Source of the DNA: JAUIIK01 sp963745675
Lineage (GTDB): Bacteria; Chloroflexota; Chloroflexia; Thermomicrobiales; CFX8
Direction: 5' to 3'
Length of the DNA: 64,000 nt
Assembly: GCA_963745675.1 (NCBI GenBank)
Contig: CAVUYM010000018.1
Coordinates: forward strand, 186,001-250,000
The translations under genes and the position numbers were made by a program. Positions within the stretch are counted from its first letter, which is position 1; every line of letters starts with the position of its first letter. This document shows positions 43,660 through 53,589 of this stretch, in pieces. Under the pieces are notes generated by a model that saw only the letters and a program-made list of their open reading frames with translations, searched no databases and had not been told where the DNA came from.

Positions 43660-44107
43660 TTAGGGACCGCGCTTCGGGTCCATAGCGTGGATCCGCGTTG
43701 GCTCGATGTTCAGACGGATGACCGGCTTTTCCCTGCCTCCGGCTCCGGAAACGCCTTCTGTTCCAGGAATGACACTGGCGTTGCCATAGATGATCGCCAT
43801 ACGCCCGCCGTCGGCCCAGCCGGTGAAGGCGACCCGTGGATCGCGTTTAATGTCGCGCATCCTGACGCTCTCAACATGGATCGTCATTTGCAGCTGGTCA
43901 TCGTCAGATAAGGCTCAGATGAACTGGCGCAATGTGTGGACTTCCGCTCTTCCCGGTTGTCGCCATCGCCCAAAGTCGTACGTCGGAGACGAACTCCCGA
44001 AACGCCTCCTGGTCCATATGACGACCCGGCTGGTCGATCAAAGCTTTGAGATCGGGACCGGCATTCGACCGACCCTGATCGAGTAGATCACTGAGCTTGG
44101 TAGTCAT
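43660..44107 (-). pseudogene. Pyridoxamine-phosphate-oxidase-like (PPOX, flavin/F420-type) protein, one frameshift
   Basis: Reconstructed this is a ~148-residue split-barrel flavin- or F420-binding protein. The first frame gives MTTKLSDLLDQGRSNAGPDL...VRLWAMATTGKSGSPHIAPV (the barrel's substrate strand). A shift near 43,902 restores DDDQLQMTIHVESVRMRD, KRDPRVAFTGWADGG and the C-terminal IEPTRIHAMDPKRG. The start has a GAGGAG Shine-Dalgarno. Such proteins reduce or oxidise small molecules, or bind flavins. The frames join cleanly, so the shift is probably a sequencing indel. Confidence 0.7.
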
Positions 44108-44640
44108 CCTGGGTGCTCCTCATCCCACATTCCCAACCGTGTCAACAGCGAGCCAGAATCGTTGCCGTCGCTGGCGACTCACGAATAGAGTGTATCGACG
44201 CGACCAGCTCAGGCGCTGAAGGTTCTGATCTTCGGTCACTTACTGACGGAAAATTCTTATGGATTGAACCTGACTATCGAACGACTTGTCCTGTGCTCCA
44301 ATCATAACGCCTCTTACATCTCGCTTCGAAACTGAATATTTGCTTCCCCGGCAACCGCTAAGTCGTGACCGATACGCCCGCGGAACCGATGGCGCCGATG
44401 ATGGGCGTCGTTGGTTCTGGCGCAACCGATCTGCTGCGTGACGCGGTGGCGAATGCGCCTATCACGATATTCATCAATGTTTTTGAAGGTCCCGGCATCG
44501 CAGGATGAGCGGTCGGGACTGTTCACTTCGGAAACACCGACATTTGAGTAGTTTTGTTGGGCGGCTGCGTAAGGAGGGTTACGACGGCTAGATCGAACTC
44601 GGTATACGCTTCGTTCTCGACAGGCGAACCCGGAAGTGCC
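44108..44640. other. Intergenic region without recognised genes
   Basis: About 530 bases between a minus-strand PPOX gene and a plus-strand thioredoxin-like gene, so probably divergent promoters. Sequence near 44,300-44,340 is relatively AT-rich. Long minus-strand frames here read through the thioredoxin-like gene and look like shadows. Confidence 0.4.
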
Positions 44641-44913
44641 ATGGACGGTGTGGAGCAAATGGTTCCAGTTCTCAGGATCTATACGATGACCCATTGCCCG
44701 GCATGTGCTGAAACGCGCAAAATGGTTGAGCAAATTGGGGATCGGATGCCTGGCCTCGACGTTGAAGTCATCGATCTTGAGGATCCCGCAGCGCCTGTGC
44801 CGCCCGAAGTATTCAGTGTGCCGACCTACATCATGAACGGTGACGTGATCTCGCTCGGCAATCCCTACATCGAACAACTTGAGGCATCCATTCGTCGTTA
44901 CGAGCGCTCTTGA
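44641..44913 (+). CDS. Thioredoxin/glutaredoxin-fold small protein
   Basis: This 90-residue protein has a classic redox start, VPVLRIYTMTHCPACAETRK (CPAC active site near residue 19), and the cis-Pro loop in VFSVPTYIMNGDVISLG. It resembles stand-alone thioredoxin-like or NrdH-like proteins used in thiol chemistry. It stands 42 bases before a Crp/Fnr-type regulator, which may be in the same transcript. No partner reductase is beside it. Confidence 0.78.
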   Translation: MDGVEQMVPVLRIYTMTHCPACAETRKMVEQIGDRMPGLDVEVIDLEDPAAPVPPEVFSVPTYIMNGDVISLGNPYIEQLEASIRRYERS

Positions 44914-44955
44914 TAGGATCAGTGTGGGTATCTTCTTTTTGACCCGAAGGATCGC

Positions 44956-45665
44956 ATGAGCACAACGATGAAAGACAAAATCGAAGCCAGCGTTAGCAAA
45001 CTCGCTTACCTGAAAACCGTTGATATCTTCCGGGATCTCAGTGACTCAGAGATGAAGGAAGTCGAAACATCCGCGCCGATGTTCACCTGCGAGCCGGGGC
45101 GTATTTTCTATCACGCAGATGATCCTGCCGAAGTGCTTTTCATCCTCAAGAAGGGTGAAGTCATCTTGTCGCGGGTGAATGAGGACGGCAAGAGGCTGAT
45201 AACCGCTACGATCGATGCCGGCACTATCTTCGGTGAGATGCCGATTCTCGGGCAACGCTTGCAGTACAGCGAAGCCGAGGCCCTGACTGACTGCCTGATT
45301 TGCTCGCTCAGCCGCGAGATGTGATGTCACTGATCAACAGGCATCCGATCATCGCGGTGCGCATCGCCGAGGTTCTTAGCATTCGCCTCGAATCGGCCGA
45401 GGAACGCTTGCAGGAGATGGCATTTCAGGGGCTGCGGGAACGGCTTGCGAGTCTGCTCTTGCGTCTGGCCGACCAGACCGACTGGCGCGGTAATCTGGTC
45501 ATTAGTGGCCTTACTCACCAGCATCTGGCCGAGATTCTAGGCTCCTATCGCGAAACGATCACGGCAACGCTCAATGAGTTCAAGGCCAATGGATTGATTG
45601 AGACCGGGCGGAAAAAGATAGTCATTGTCGATGTTGATGGTTTGCGGAGCCTGGTCCGGGTCTAG
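44956..45665 (+). pseudogene. Crp/Fnr family transcriptional regulator, single-base deletion
   Basis: Reconstructed this is a ~236-residue regulator. The effector domain is TVDIFRDLSDSEMKEVETSA...FILKKGEVILSRVNEDGKRL...FGEMPILGQ. After LSRE a one-base deletion (GAGATGTG for GAGGATGTG, near 45,320) breaks the frame. The rest reads DVMSLINRHPIIAVRIAEVL and a C-terminal helix-turn-helix (GLTHQHLAEILGSYRETITA). No Fnr cysteine cluster is seen, so it is not an oxygen sensor of that type. The downstream half uses the normal spacing, which argues for a sequencing error. Confidence 0.82.
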
Positions 45666-45795
45666 TCGGGCGGCGCCTGTTCGTCTCCCGATGTTGCTCC
45701 CCGTGCTCCTGACTATCACGCGGGCGACGCATCGCGTCGCAGCTACCGGGCATGGGACTCAATCAAAACGAATTCGTAATGCCTAGATCAGTCCC

Positions 45796-46886
45796 TTACG
45801 GCGCTTGCATGAGCTGGATAGTCGGTCGGTGAGGGCGCTTGACGGCAGCCCTGGCCAGCCCGACGGCAACATTGAGCGCGGTCGCTTTGAAGGCCAGCGC
45901 TGGCGTTGAGTCCGGGTAAGCGGCAACGACTGGATGGCCGATGTCGCCAGACTGCCGGATGATCTGATCAATCGGGATCTGGCCAAGCAACTCGACTCCG
46001 AATTCCTTTCGCTGTGCGCTCTCCGCCACCGGTTCCGAAGATGTCGTAGGTTTCGCCGCAATTCGGGCAGACGAAGTACGACATGTTCTCGACGATGCCG
46101 AGAATCGGGACCTTGACCTCTTCGAACATGCGGATGCCTTTGACCGCGTCGGCGATGGCAACATCCTGCGGCGTCGTAGCGATAATCGCGCCAGCGAGCT
46201 GGATGCCCTGGACGAGCGATAGATGCGCGTCGCCGGTGCCGGGCGGCATATCGACGATCAGATAGTCGAGCTTTCCCCAATCGACGTCGCCGAGAAACTG
46301 GTTGATGAGCTGGGCGACAAGCGGCCCACGCCAGATCAAAGCCTTGTCGGCCGGCATCAGGAAGCCAATCGACATGAGCTTGATCCCGAATGCCTGGGGC
46401 GGGATGATCTTGTCGTTCCTGCATACCGGGCCGGGCATTGGAGCCGAGCATCATCGGGACACTTGGGCCGTAAACATCGGCGTCCATCAAGCCTACTCGA
46501 GCGCCATCCTGCGCCAGCGCGATTGCGAGGTTCGTCGCGACGGTGGATTTCCCAACTCCACCCTTACCTGATGCGACTGCGATTGCATTGCTGACGCCGG
46601 GAATACCGCCCTTTCCAGGCACACCACCGACGGCTCGTACACGCGGCGTGAAGCCAACCTCGACGCGGCGTTCCTCGCCAGTACCCGTGATGGCATCAGC
46701 GATACGCTGCTGGAGCGTCTCCTGTTCGCTGTAGCGATGGATTGGAAGCTCGACCATGACTTTGACGCTATTTCTGCCTGAGTCGATCTCCTTGATTGAG
46801 CGAGTTGCACCGAGGGTGTTCCCGAGCAACGGCTCTTCGACGGCCGCGATTGCCTCGCGCAGCTGCTCGTCACTTACTTTCGGCAT
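45796..46886 (-). pseudogene. mrp: Mrp/NBP35 family iron-sulphur carrier ATPase, two frameshifts
   Basis: This P-loop ATPase delivers iron-sulphur clusters. An N-terminal DUF59-type domain (MPKVSDEQLREAIAAVEEPL) leads to the deviant Walker A IAVASGKGGVGKSTVATNLA. A shift near 46,425 follows GSNARPGMQ and gives NDKIIPPQAFGIKLMSIGFL then LDYLIVDMPPGTGDAHLSL. A second shift near 46,022 follows the CPNCGET (CxxC) region and gives ELLGQIPIDQIIRQSGDIG. All motifs of a ~362-residue protein are present. The start has a GGGAGGG Shine-Dalgarno. Confidence 0.87.
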
Positions 46887-47048
46887 GATTGTTGATGTTC
46901 CCTCCCGGAGCTAGTACTCAGCATGTGTTGGCGTCGCGTTCGTCGTCCGAAGTCCTGCCATGAAGTGTACAGCCCGCTTCTCCGACTTCTTCCGAGCGAG
47001 ACCAGCAGGCCGATTGGCGTATTCTATGCTCCAGGGGGTGCTGGACGG

Positions 47049-48745
47049 ATGTTCAATCGGTTTCGGACGTTTTTAGCGCAAAGGCGACAGTACGGGCTGA
47101 TACTCGTCCACATCTTCGTCATCCTTGGGCTTGTTGCAGCGGGTGGCGTTGCCCGGCTGGCGGATTCGTACTTCAACCGCGGCGTCGTTGCCGGAACTTC
47201 GGAACTTTCACCGATTCCGTATACCGATCTCAATCCTGTCGGCGTTAATACGTTTCTCGATCAGGAGCCTGACCCCGAAGTCGTCAAACGTTCGATGGAT
47301 ATGATTTCCGTATGCTGGCATTGGATACATTCGGCAGATCTTCGGTTGGTTCGACATAGAACCAACCGAAAAAGGCGTCTACCTTGATCGCTTCGATAAT
47401 TCCAGCTGGGCCAAGTTCGACCGCATTGTCCAGTTGGCCAATGAACGGGATATCGAGATCATCGCTCGTCTGGAAAAGCCGCCGCTCTGGGCGCGAGAGG
47501 GGCAGGATAATCTCGATCGTTTCCCGGATGGCCCGCCCACCAATATTGATGACTGGGTCGACTACGTAGAAGCGGTCGCTACCCGCTACAAGGGACAGAT
47601 CCACTATTACCAGCTCTGGAACGAGCCGAATCTGGAGGGCGAATGGGGTGGCTATCCGATTGACCCGGCCGGCTACGTCGAATTGCTCCGAAGCGGTTAT
47701 GCGGCGATCAAAGCGATTGATCCAGAGGCCACCGTACTTCTGGCTGGACTTGCTCCTACCGATCAGCGCGGACCGGCCAATGTCAGTGAACTGATCTACC
47801 TGCAGGAGCTCTACGACCTCGGCGCAGAGGAATATTTCGATATAGCCGCCGCAATGGTCTATGGATACGGCTATTCGCCTTATGACCGGCGGGTCGACTT
47901 TGCTCGGAACAACTTTTCGCGAGTGATACAGGTGCGAGAGATCATGGAGCGCAACGGAGACGAGGGCAAACCGATCTGGGCGGTTGAATATGGCTGGGTG
48001 GCGCTGCCGGATGACTGGAAAGGCGAGCCATCGCCCTGGGGCAAGCCCGTCTCGCGCGAAACCCAGGCAAGGTATCTCCTCGAAGGTTACACCCGCGCTC
48101 AACGCGAGTGGCCCTGGATGGGAGTCATGGCGGTCTGGACTTTTCGCTTCAGTCAGCCGCCTGACGATCCGAATCAGATTGAGAATCCAACGCGCGGCTT
48201 CGCGCTGGTCGAGCACGATTTCACGCCGTATCCGGCCTACGACGCGTTAAGAGCGGCGCAATCTGACCTACGCATTCGAGGGATTGGGAAGTACCCCGGT
48301 GAGATGCTGCAGCAACAGCTCGAGGCTGGACGAGCAGATAACGATTCCCTTCGATGGACAGCGCCTGGATCTCAGGTTCAATGCCGGGAATGGTGGCGCG
48401 GTGGAATATACCGTTGACGAGTCGATCGTTCAGACCATGAGTATCGCTGCTGGCGGGAAACGGCGCCTGACACTCGCCCGGGAGTTACCGGATGGCAATC
48501 ATCAGGTGACGGTGCGGCTGCTTGCTGAGCCGTCAGACGATCCACCTGAGTTGATCTCTTTCACGATATCGCGAAATCCAATCCACGCCTGGATCTATCC
48601 TTGGATCTACGGACTTCTCGTGACGTTGCTGGTCGCCAACCTGTTTTCGCTGATCTGGTCTGTTCGTCGCTTGCGTCGAGCTAGAACCAAACTGGACTAC
48701 GACGCGCGACCGGCGCTGAGTCCGATGCCAGAGGACGCTAGTTGA
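47049..48745 (+). pseudogene. Membrane-anchored glycoside hydrolase (cellulase/GH39-GH5-like), two frameshifts
   Basis: This ~565-residue surface glycosidase has an N-terminal membrane segment (GLILVHIFVILGLVAAGGVA) and a catalytic barrel. The acid/base Glu is in YYQLWNEPNLEG and the nucleophile Glu in WAVEYGWVAL. A C-terminal beta domain follows, with a final membrane helix (WIYGLLVTLLVANLFSLIW). Shifts near 47,315 and 48,335 break the frame. Restoring them gives AGIGYIRQIFGWFDIEPT in the barrel and DEQITIPFDGQRLDLRF in the beta domain. The substrate could be a plant or bacterial polysaccharide. Confidence 0.75.
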
Positions 48746-48905
48746 CCGGCGGGAGCATCGCGCTAACAGGACTGGAGACCGCGCTACGGAGTCGTGATCT
48801 TGATCAGCATGGTTTTGCGCTCTAGTACGGTGACGTGCTCAATATCCTGTTCTGTGAGAGTTCGTTCGCACGCCGCGTGTAGGGCAGATCATCATCTACC
48901 CATGA

Positions 48906-49353
48906 TCAACCTTCGAAGGATGACTCCTCGCATACCGAATCGAGGACGACGTAGGTCTCGTCGAATTGCCAACCCTCTATGCCGCAAGCTCGATTTCGAG
49001 CCCGCGGCTTTAGTGGGTCAATCTGCTTGGTGAGGGTGATCGAAACGACATAACGATCATCGAGCCCCAAGCGCGTCGAGCAGCGCATCCAGAGCGATCT
49101 TGAGCCCACCATCGAGATCGCGGCGGTAGGGAGTCGTGAAATAGAAAGTAATGTCACATGCCAGCGGTTGTGCACTGGCTTGATCGACCCAGCCCTGATT
49201 GACGACGCCGTTTGAAAACCCATCTCGAACGATGCTGGCGACGCTACGACGAAAGCTGCGGGCTTCGCGGCTGAGCACGCGGCGGCGTCCAACGGTCGCG
49301 TACTGGTTATTGACGCTTGGTGGTAACGGTAGTGTCAGGCGTAGCGAATTCAA
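48906..49353 (-). pseudogene. rusA: RusA-family Holliday junction resolvase-like endonuclease, one frameshift
   Basis: Reconstructed this is a ~148-residue RusA-type nuclease. It begins MNSLRLTLPLPPSVNNQYAT (the family N-terminus). It carries the catalytic Asp segment FTTPYRRDLDGGLKIALDAL, then after a shift DDRYVVSITLTKQ. The shift falls at a GGGG run near 49,065; removing one G restores the frame. RusA proteins often come from phages or repair modules, but no phage genes are nearby. Confidence 0.72.
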
Positions 49354-49442
49354 TGTCTTTCCGGCTTTCCAGCGTCCTGCGGAGACAAGCGTAGGTACAC
49401 TGTAGCCAATAGAGGCGTCATCGACTGAATGTTAGTGGGAGA

Positions 49443-50086
49443 GTGACGTTGCCGTCCCGAGATCGACCGTTGCGGGTAGCTGTCTTACTGTCCGGGAGCG
49501 GTCGAACGCTTGAAAATCTCATCGACCTCGCATCGCATGGAACACTCGATATTGAAGTTCCCGTTGTGATTTCAAGCCGTTCCGAGGTTCGCGGGGTCGC
49601 CGTGGCACGCGGGGCAGGGATCGAAACCCATATCGTTCGCCGACGCGATGCGCCCAGCCCTGAAGCTCCTAAGTGCGCGGGTCAGGGAATTACTCGAACC
49701 ACATAGTATCGATATGATCGTGCTCGCCGGGTATCTGTTGATGCTGGAGATATCTGCCTGAGTGGCGGGGCAAGATCCTGAATATCCATCCCTCGCTACT
49801 GCCACTCTTTGGGGGCAAAGGCATGTACGGCTCTAACGTGCACAGGGCCGTTCTGGAATCTGGCATGCGAGTGTCTGGCTGTAGCGTTCATATCGTGACG
49901 GCCGAATATGACGCGGGGCCAATCGTCGCTCAGCGATGTGTACCGGTTGAGCCCGGAGATACTGCCGATAGCCTCGGCGCAAGAGTCTTTGAAGCGGAAT
50001 GCCAATTGTATCCGCAGGCGCTCCAGCTCTTTATTGACGAGCGCGTTCAATTGATTGAGGACCGGATCGACATACTGCCGGTCTGA
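49443..50086 (+). pseudogene. purN: Phosphoribosylglycinamide formyltransferase, two frameshifts
   Basis: This purine-synthesis enzyme transfers a formyl group from formyl-tetrahydrofolate to GAR. The first frame has LRVAVLLSGSGRTLENLIDL. After a shift near 49,668 comes SIDMIVLAGYLLML. After a second near 49,760 comes WRGKILNIHPSLLPLFGGKG, with the active-site Asn-x-His and SGCSVHIVTAEYDAGPIVAQ. All key residues survive, so the ~213-residue protein is probably intact in life. The start is GTG. Other pur genes are not adjacent. Confidence 0.85.
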
Positions 50087-50401
50087 AGTCGCCGTACATG
50101 GTTCATTGGTACCCTATTGGAACTCTTTGAAGTAGGTGCTTTCGCTGACCCATGCGACGTGGGAGGTCCTAGTCCTCGCACCCCAGGACTATGCGGTAGC
50201 CGCTTCCTAGTAGATTCTGGACCTGTAACGCATAGCCACCCGGAATCGACCGTCATAAGCTTATCCTGTCGGGTAGTTATTACGCAGCGTTCCTAAATAA
50301 TCTATAGGAAGTGCGCGCGCACTTTCTTGGATGACATTAGTTCAGTGTTTTCTACCTCCCGACCTGACGACTTATCGAAGGTCATATCAAGGAGTCCCTT
50401 C
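50087..50401. other. Intergenic region with a small hairpin
   Basis: About 315 bases after purN. A 7-base stem (TAGTCCT/AGGACTA at 50,170-50,191) may end purN transcription. The part near 50,260-50,330 is AT-rich and could be the promoter of the next gene. Confidence 0.45.
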
Positions 50402-50866
50402 ATGCGCCGTTACGCCATCACGGCGGCATTTACTGCCGTCCTGCTTGTCTTTATCTCAAGTCCGGTTGCTGCTGGTTTACAGTGGTGTCCACGAGATCCG
50501 ATCGTTTCCCTCAACGGTCAGGAAGTTCAGATCTGGGTGGCAATACCGGAGCAGTATCAGACGGCAGTAACTGGTCCAATACGGGTGGATGTGCGGACAC
50601 CTGGCGGCGTCCGGCGGCAGGTGCTCTTTACCGACGAAGGCTTCAACGGATTCGGCGAGCAGGTCACGTTCTCGGAGCGCGGCCAGTTGCGTGGGAACAC
50701 GATGAATGTAGTGGTCAGCGCGCGAGTGCCCTACGATCGATCGATGGTTGAAAATGCAGATCTCCCCATTCTGCTAACCGTCGTTCTCCCAGATGGTTCA
50801 GTTATCGAGGTTGAAGACGTTCTGGGAAGCGCCAAAATTGATTTTGAAATCCCCGCCAACCCATAA
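50402..50866 (+). CDS. Secreted protein of unknown function
   Basis: This 154-residue exported protein has an N-terminal signal (YAITAAFTAVLLVFISSPVA) and a beta-rich mature region (LNGQEVQIWVAIPEQYQTAV; GPIRVDVRTPGGVRRQVLFT). It is perhaps an immunoglobulin-like sandwich. The chosen start has an AAGGAG Shine-Dalgarno at ideal distance. A frame extension upstream lacks one. No enzymatic motif is visible. An unusually strong terminator follows. Confidence 0.75.
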   Translation: MRRYAITAAFTAVLLVFISSPVAAGLQWCPRDPIVSLNGQEVQIWVAIPEQYQTAVTGPIRVDVRTPGGVRRQVLFTDEGFNGFGEQVTFSERGQLRGNTMNVVVSARVPYDRSMVENADLPILLTVVLPDGSVIEVEDVLGSAKIDFEIPANP

Positions 50867-50887
50867 GAACGTACACAAGCAATAACA

Positions 50888-50933
50888 CATACAACGAGAA
50901 TCGGCCGCAATTGCGGCCGATTCTCGTTGTATG
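50888..50933. terminator. Perfect 46-bp palindrome, strong terminator-like hairpin
   Basis: The arms 50,888-50,910 and 50,911-50,933 are exact inverse complements with no unpaired centre, built around GAGAATCGGCCGCAA. Either strand would fold into a ~20-bp stem with a tight loop. It lies 21 bases after a stop codon and ends in TTGTATGATG. Termination in both directions or message stabilisation is the likely role. Confidence 0.85.
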
Positions 50934-51036
50934 ATGTGAAGTGAACAGTACTCGTGTACTGTCGCTCACTTTTCGTGTGCTGCTAAACTACCGATTACGT
51001 CTATCTTAGCGTCTTTCCGAAAGAGTTCCGGTAATT

Positions 51037-52350
51037 ATGGGGTCACGGGCGCTCGCAACGATATTCGTCGTAGGCGTAGGTCTGAGCGCCTCGCTTTGCG
51101 TTGCGTTCGCTGCGTTAAGACTCCCGCAACTCAGCAGCAACGAGCTACTCATTGGCGGGCTGTTCGCTGCGATGATGGCGGCGGCGACTGTCCGGCCGGT
51201 CCATCTCGGATTTCGGTTGAACATCGATCTCACAACGCTGGTGATCATCGCAACGGCTCTGATCCTGATGCCCGCTCCCGCAATCGTGGTTAGCGCTGTC
51301 GGTGTCGTGACCGGTCAACTGCTTCAACGCACAACCTGGAGTGGACTGGTTTTCAACAGCGGTCAGGTCGTGTTACAGGTTGCCGCCGCGGTGTCGATTC
51401 TTGCCACATTTGGCTGGGATGCAAGCGACCCGGCCTTCTCACAAGTCAAGTTTCTGCCGATCATGGCACTTGCGATGGTTGCCGCTTTCCTGGTGAACAC
51501 CACATTGGTGGCCACGGTAATTGGATTGCAGGCGAGGATACCGCCCTGGTTCGTCTGGCGTGACGCGCTGACACAGGATCTGTTGATCGAGCAGGTGAGC
51601 CAGTTCGCGCTCGGGCTGGTTGCGGCAGTGATCGCTTCTATTCAAATCTTTATCCTGCCGCTGCTCGTCGCTCCAGGTGTGATGCTATACGTATCAGCTA
51701 GTCGAAAGAATCGGCTTGAATTTCAGACTCAGGAAGCGATAAATACGCTCGCGGATCTCGTCGATCAACGCGACCCATATACGTCGGATCACTCGCGTCG
51801 CGTAGCGATCCTCGCTCGAGAGATAGCGACACGACTAGATTTTGCGCCGGACGAAATTGCTGCCGTTGAACGGGCGGCCCGGGTGCATGATCTGGGCAAA
51901 TTGGTCCTTGATCTGTCGCTTCTGAATAAGAGTGAGCCTTTGACCCAGGAAGAGTGGAAGTTGTTCCAGCGTCACCCGGCGGATGGGGCGAACATACTGA
52001 CCTGGTTCCCGGAGTTTAAAGACTCGACGACCTATGTCCGGCACCATCACGAACGCTGGGACGGAAAAGGTTATCCCGATGGGCTTGCGGGTCGAGAGAT
52101 ACCGATGGGCGCGCGCGTTCTGGCGGTGGCCGATGCGTTGGATGCGATGGCAAGTGCCCGTCCGTATCGGGCTGCGTTGAGCGCCAATGCGATCCTCGCT
52201 GAATTTTCAGCTTATCGAGATGTGCAGTGGGACGCACACGTCGTTGACTCGCTCCTATATCTCGTTGAAACAGGAGCGATTGATCTCGACGGAGCGAATG
52301 CGGCACCGCGGGTGTACGACGGCCTCGGATCGCTCGTCCAGAGCAGCTAG
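51037..52350 (+). CDS. HD-GYP domain phosphodiesterase with N-terminal membrane sensor
   Basis: This probable cyclic-di-GMP phosphodiesterase has 437 residues. Residues 1-220 form about six membrane helices, like a MASE-type sensor. An HD-GYP domain follows, with RDPYTSDHSRRVAILAREIA, HDLGKLVL (HD dyad ~283) and HHHERWDGKGYPDGLAGREI (GYP near 344). The metal-site residues look complete. The signal sensed is unknown. It is a single-gene unit between the palindrome and the next operon. Confidence 0.88.
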   Translation: MGSRALATIFVVGVGLSASLCVAFAALRLPQLSSNELLIGGLFAAMMAAATVRPVHLGFRLNIDLTTLVIIATALILMPAPAIVVSAVGVVTGQLLQRTTWSGLVFNSGQVVLQVAAAVSILATFGWDASDPAFSQVKFLPIMALAMVAAFLVNTTLVATVIGLQARIPPWFVWRDALTQDLLIEQVSQFALGLVAAVIASIQIFILPLLVAPGVMLYVSASRKNRLEFQTQEAINTLADLVDQRDPYTSDHSRRVAILAREIATRLDFAPDEIAAVERAARVHDLGKLVLDLSLLNKSEPLTQEEWKLFQRHPADGANILTWFPEFKDSTTYVRHHHERWDGKGYPDGLAGREIPMGARVLAVADALDAMASARPYRAALSANAILAEFSAYRDVQWDAHVVDSLLYLVETGAIDLDGANAAPRVYDGLGSLVQSS

Positions 52351-52430
52351 TTAGCGCTTCAGCGACATTCAATATCGTGAAAAGCAGCCACAACCGGTCA
52401 ACCTTCCCTACAATAGTCTCGGGAGGGTAT

Positions 52431-53543
52431 GTGGTAAGCAGCAATGGGCGTCCCGTTCGCGCGCCGTTTGGCGACAAAGTACTGAGAGTCGGTGTCGTCG
52501 GCACCGGATTTGGCGCACTCGTCCATGTGCCCGCTTTCAAGTCGATCCCGGGTGTTGAGGTTATCGCGCTCTGCGGAATTGACAACGATCGCGTCCATGA
52601 GATTGCCGAGCAACACCAGATCCCCTACACCTTCCATGACTATGGTGAGATGCTGTTGTCCGGCAAGATAGATGCCGTTACAGTAGCGGCGCCTCCGGAT
52701 ATGCACCATGCGATGGCGGTTGCCGCTTGTGAAGCGGATATCCACATCCTTTGTGAGAAGCCGCTGGCAACAAGCGCGGCTGAAGCGAGAGACATTGAGC
52801 AGATGGTTCGCGACAGTGGCATCTGCCATGGCGTCGCGTTCCACCGTCGCTACGAACCAGCCCGCAAGCGCATGAAGCAACTCGTCGAGCAGGGTTTCAT
52901 CGGAGATCTCCATTCAGTCAGCGTCATCGTCTACCGTTCGACACTACGCTCCGGACCGGCACGCCCTGATCGTTGGACGGCACATCAAGACCGCGGCGGC
53001 GGGGTGCTCTCGATGATCGCTTCGCACTACGTCGATCAGCTGCGTTGGTGGTTCGGTGAGATTCATGCGACAAGCGGCCTTACTCACACGGCTGTGAAAG
53101 AACAGTTGGCCTCCGGTTTCGGCGACGGACCGGTCGTCGACGCCGACGACAACACCGCATTCATCATGCGTTTTGCAAGCGGCGCAATCGGCAGCGTCAG
53201 CATTTCATATACCGCTGCCGCTGATGTGGGCGAAGAGATCGTCGTTTCCGGCGGAGACGGCATGTTGGCTATTCAGGAGCCCGATCAGATCGTCGGGGCG
53301 CGCCGGGGAGACAGCGTCCGTTCGGTGATGTCGAAAGAGGATCGCCGGCCAGCTTCAGGACCACGTGCCGTGGACCCATTTCGCGACCTGGCATCCGATT
53401 GGGTGCGGGCGATTCGGAGTGGTAGCGAGTTCACCCCGTCATTTGAGGACGGCGCGCGCGTCCAGGAAGTGCTTGACGCCGTCACGCAATCCCAACGGCT
53501 GCGCCGGTGGATAGACCTGAGCGGTGAAAAGTGGCCAGTTTGA
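52431..53543 (+). CDS. Gfo/Idh/MocA family oxidoreductase
   Basis: This 370-residue NAD(P)-dependent dehydrogenase has Rossmann motif VGVVGTGFGALVHVPAFKSI, the family lysine signature ADIHILCEKPLATSAAEARD and a C-terminal domain with DRGGGVLSMIASHYVDQLRW. The GTG start is chosen because a GGGAGGG Shine-Dalgarno lies five bases before it. An ATG 54 bases earlier lacks one. It heads a three-gene operon with a D-threonine-aldolase-like and a sarcosine-oxidase-like gene. Confidence 0.85.
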   Translation: MVSSNGRPVRAPFGDKVLRVGVVGTGFGALVHVPAFKSIPGVEVIALCGIDNDRVHEIAEQHQIPYTFHDYGEMLLSGKIDAVTVAAPPDMHHAMAVAACEADIHILCEKPLATSAAEARDIEQMVRDSGICHGVAFHRRYEPARKRMKQLVEQGFIGDLHSVSVIVYRSTLRSGPARPDRWTAHQDRGGGVLSMIASHYVDQLRWWFGEIHATSGLTHTAVKEQLASGFGDGPVVDADDNTAFIMRFASGAIGSVSISYTAAADVGEEIVVSGGDGMLAIQEPDQIVGARRGDSVRSVMSKEDRRPASGPRAVDPFRDLASDWVRAIRSGSEFTPSFEDGARVQEVLDAVTQSQRLRRWIDLSGEKWPV

Positions 53544-53589
53544 AGCGGCTATAGAGCCGCCGTCCATCATTGCAAGGAGTTGAGGAAAC

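Noticed and set aside
44314..44877. 187-codon minus-strand frame
   Set aside because: It reads through the thioredoxin-like gene and lacks recognisable motifs.
47284..48216. 310-codon minus-strand frame
   Set aside because: Antisense to the glycosidase, whose catalytic motifs are clear.
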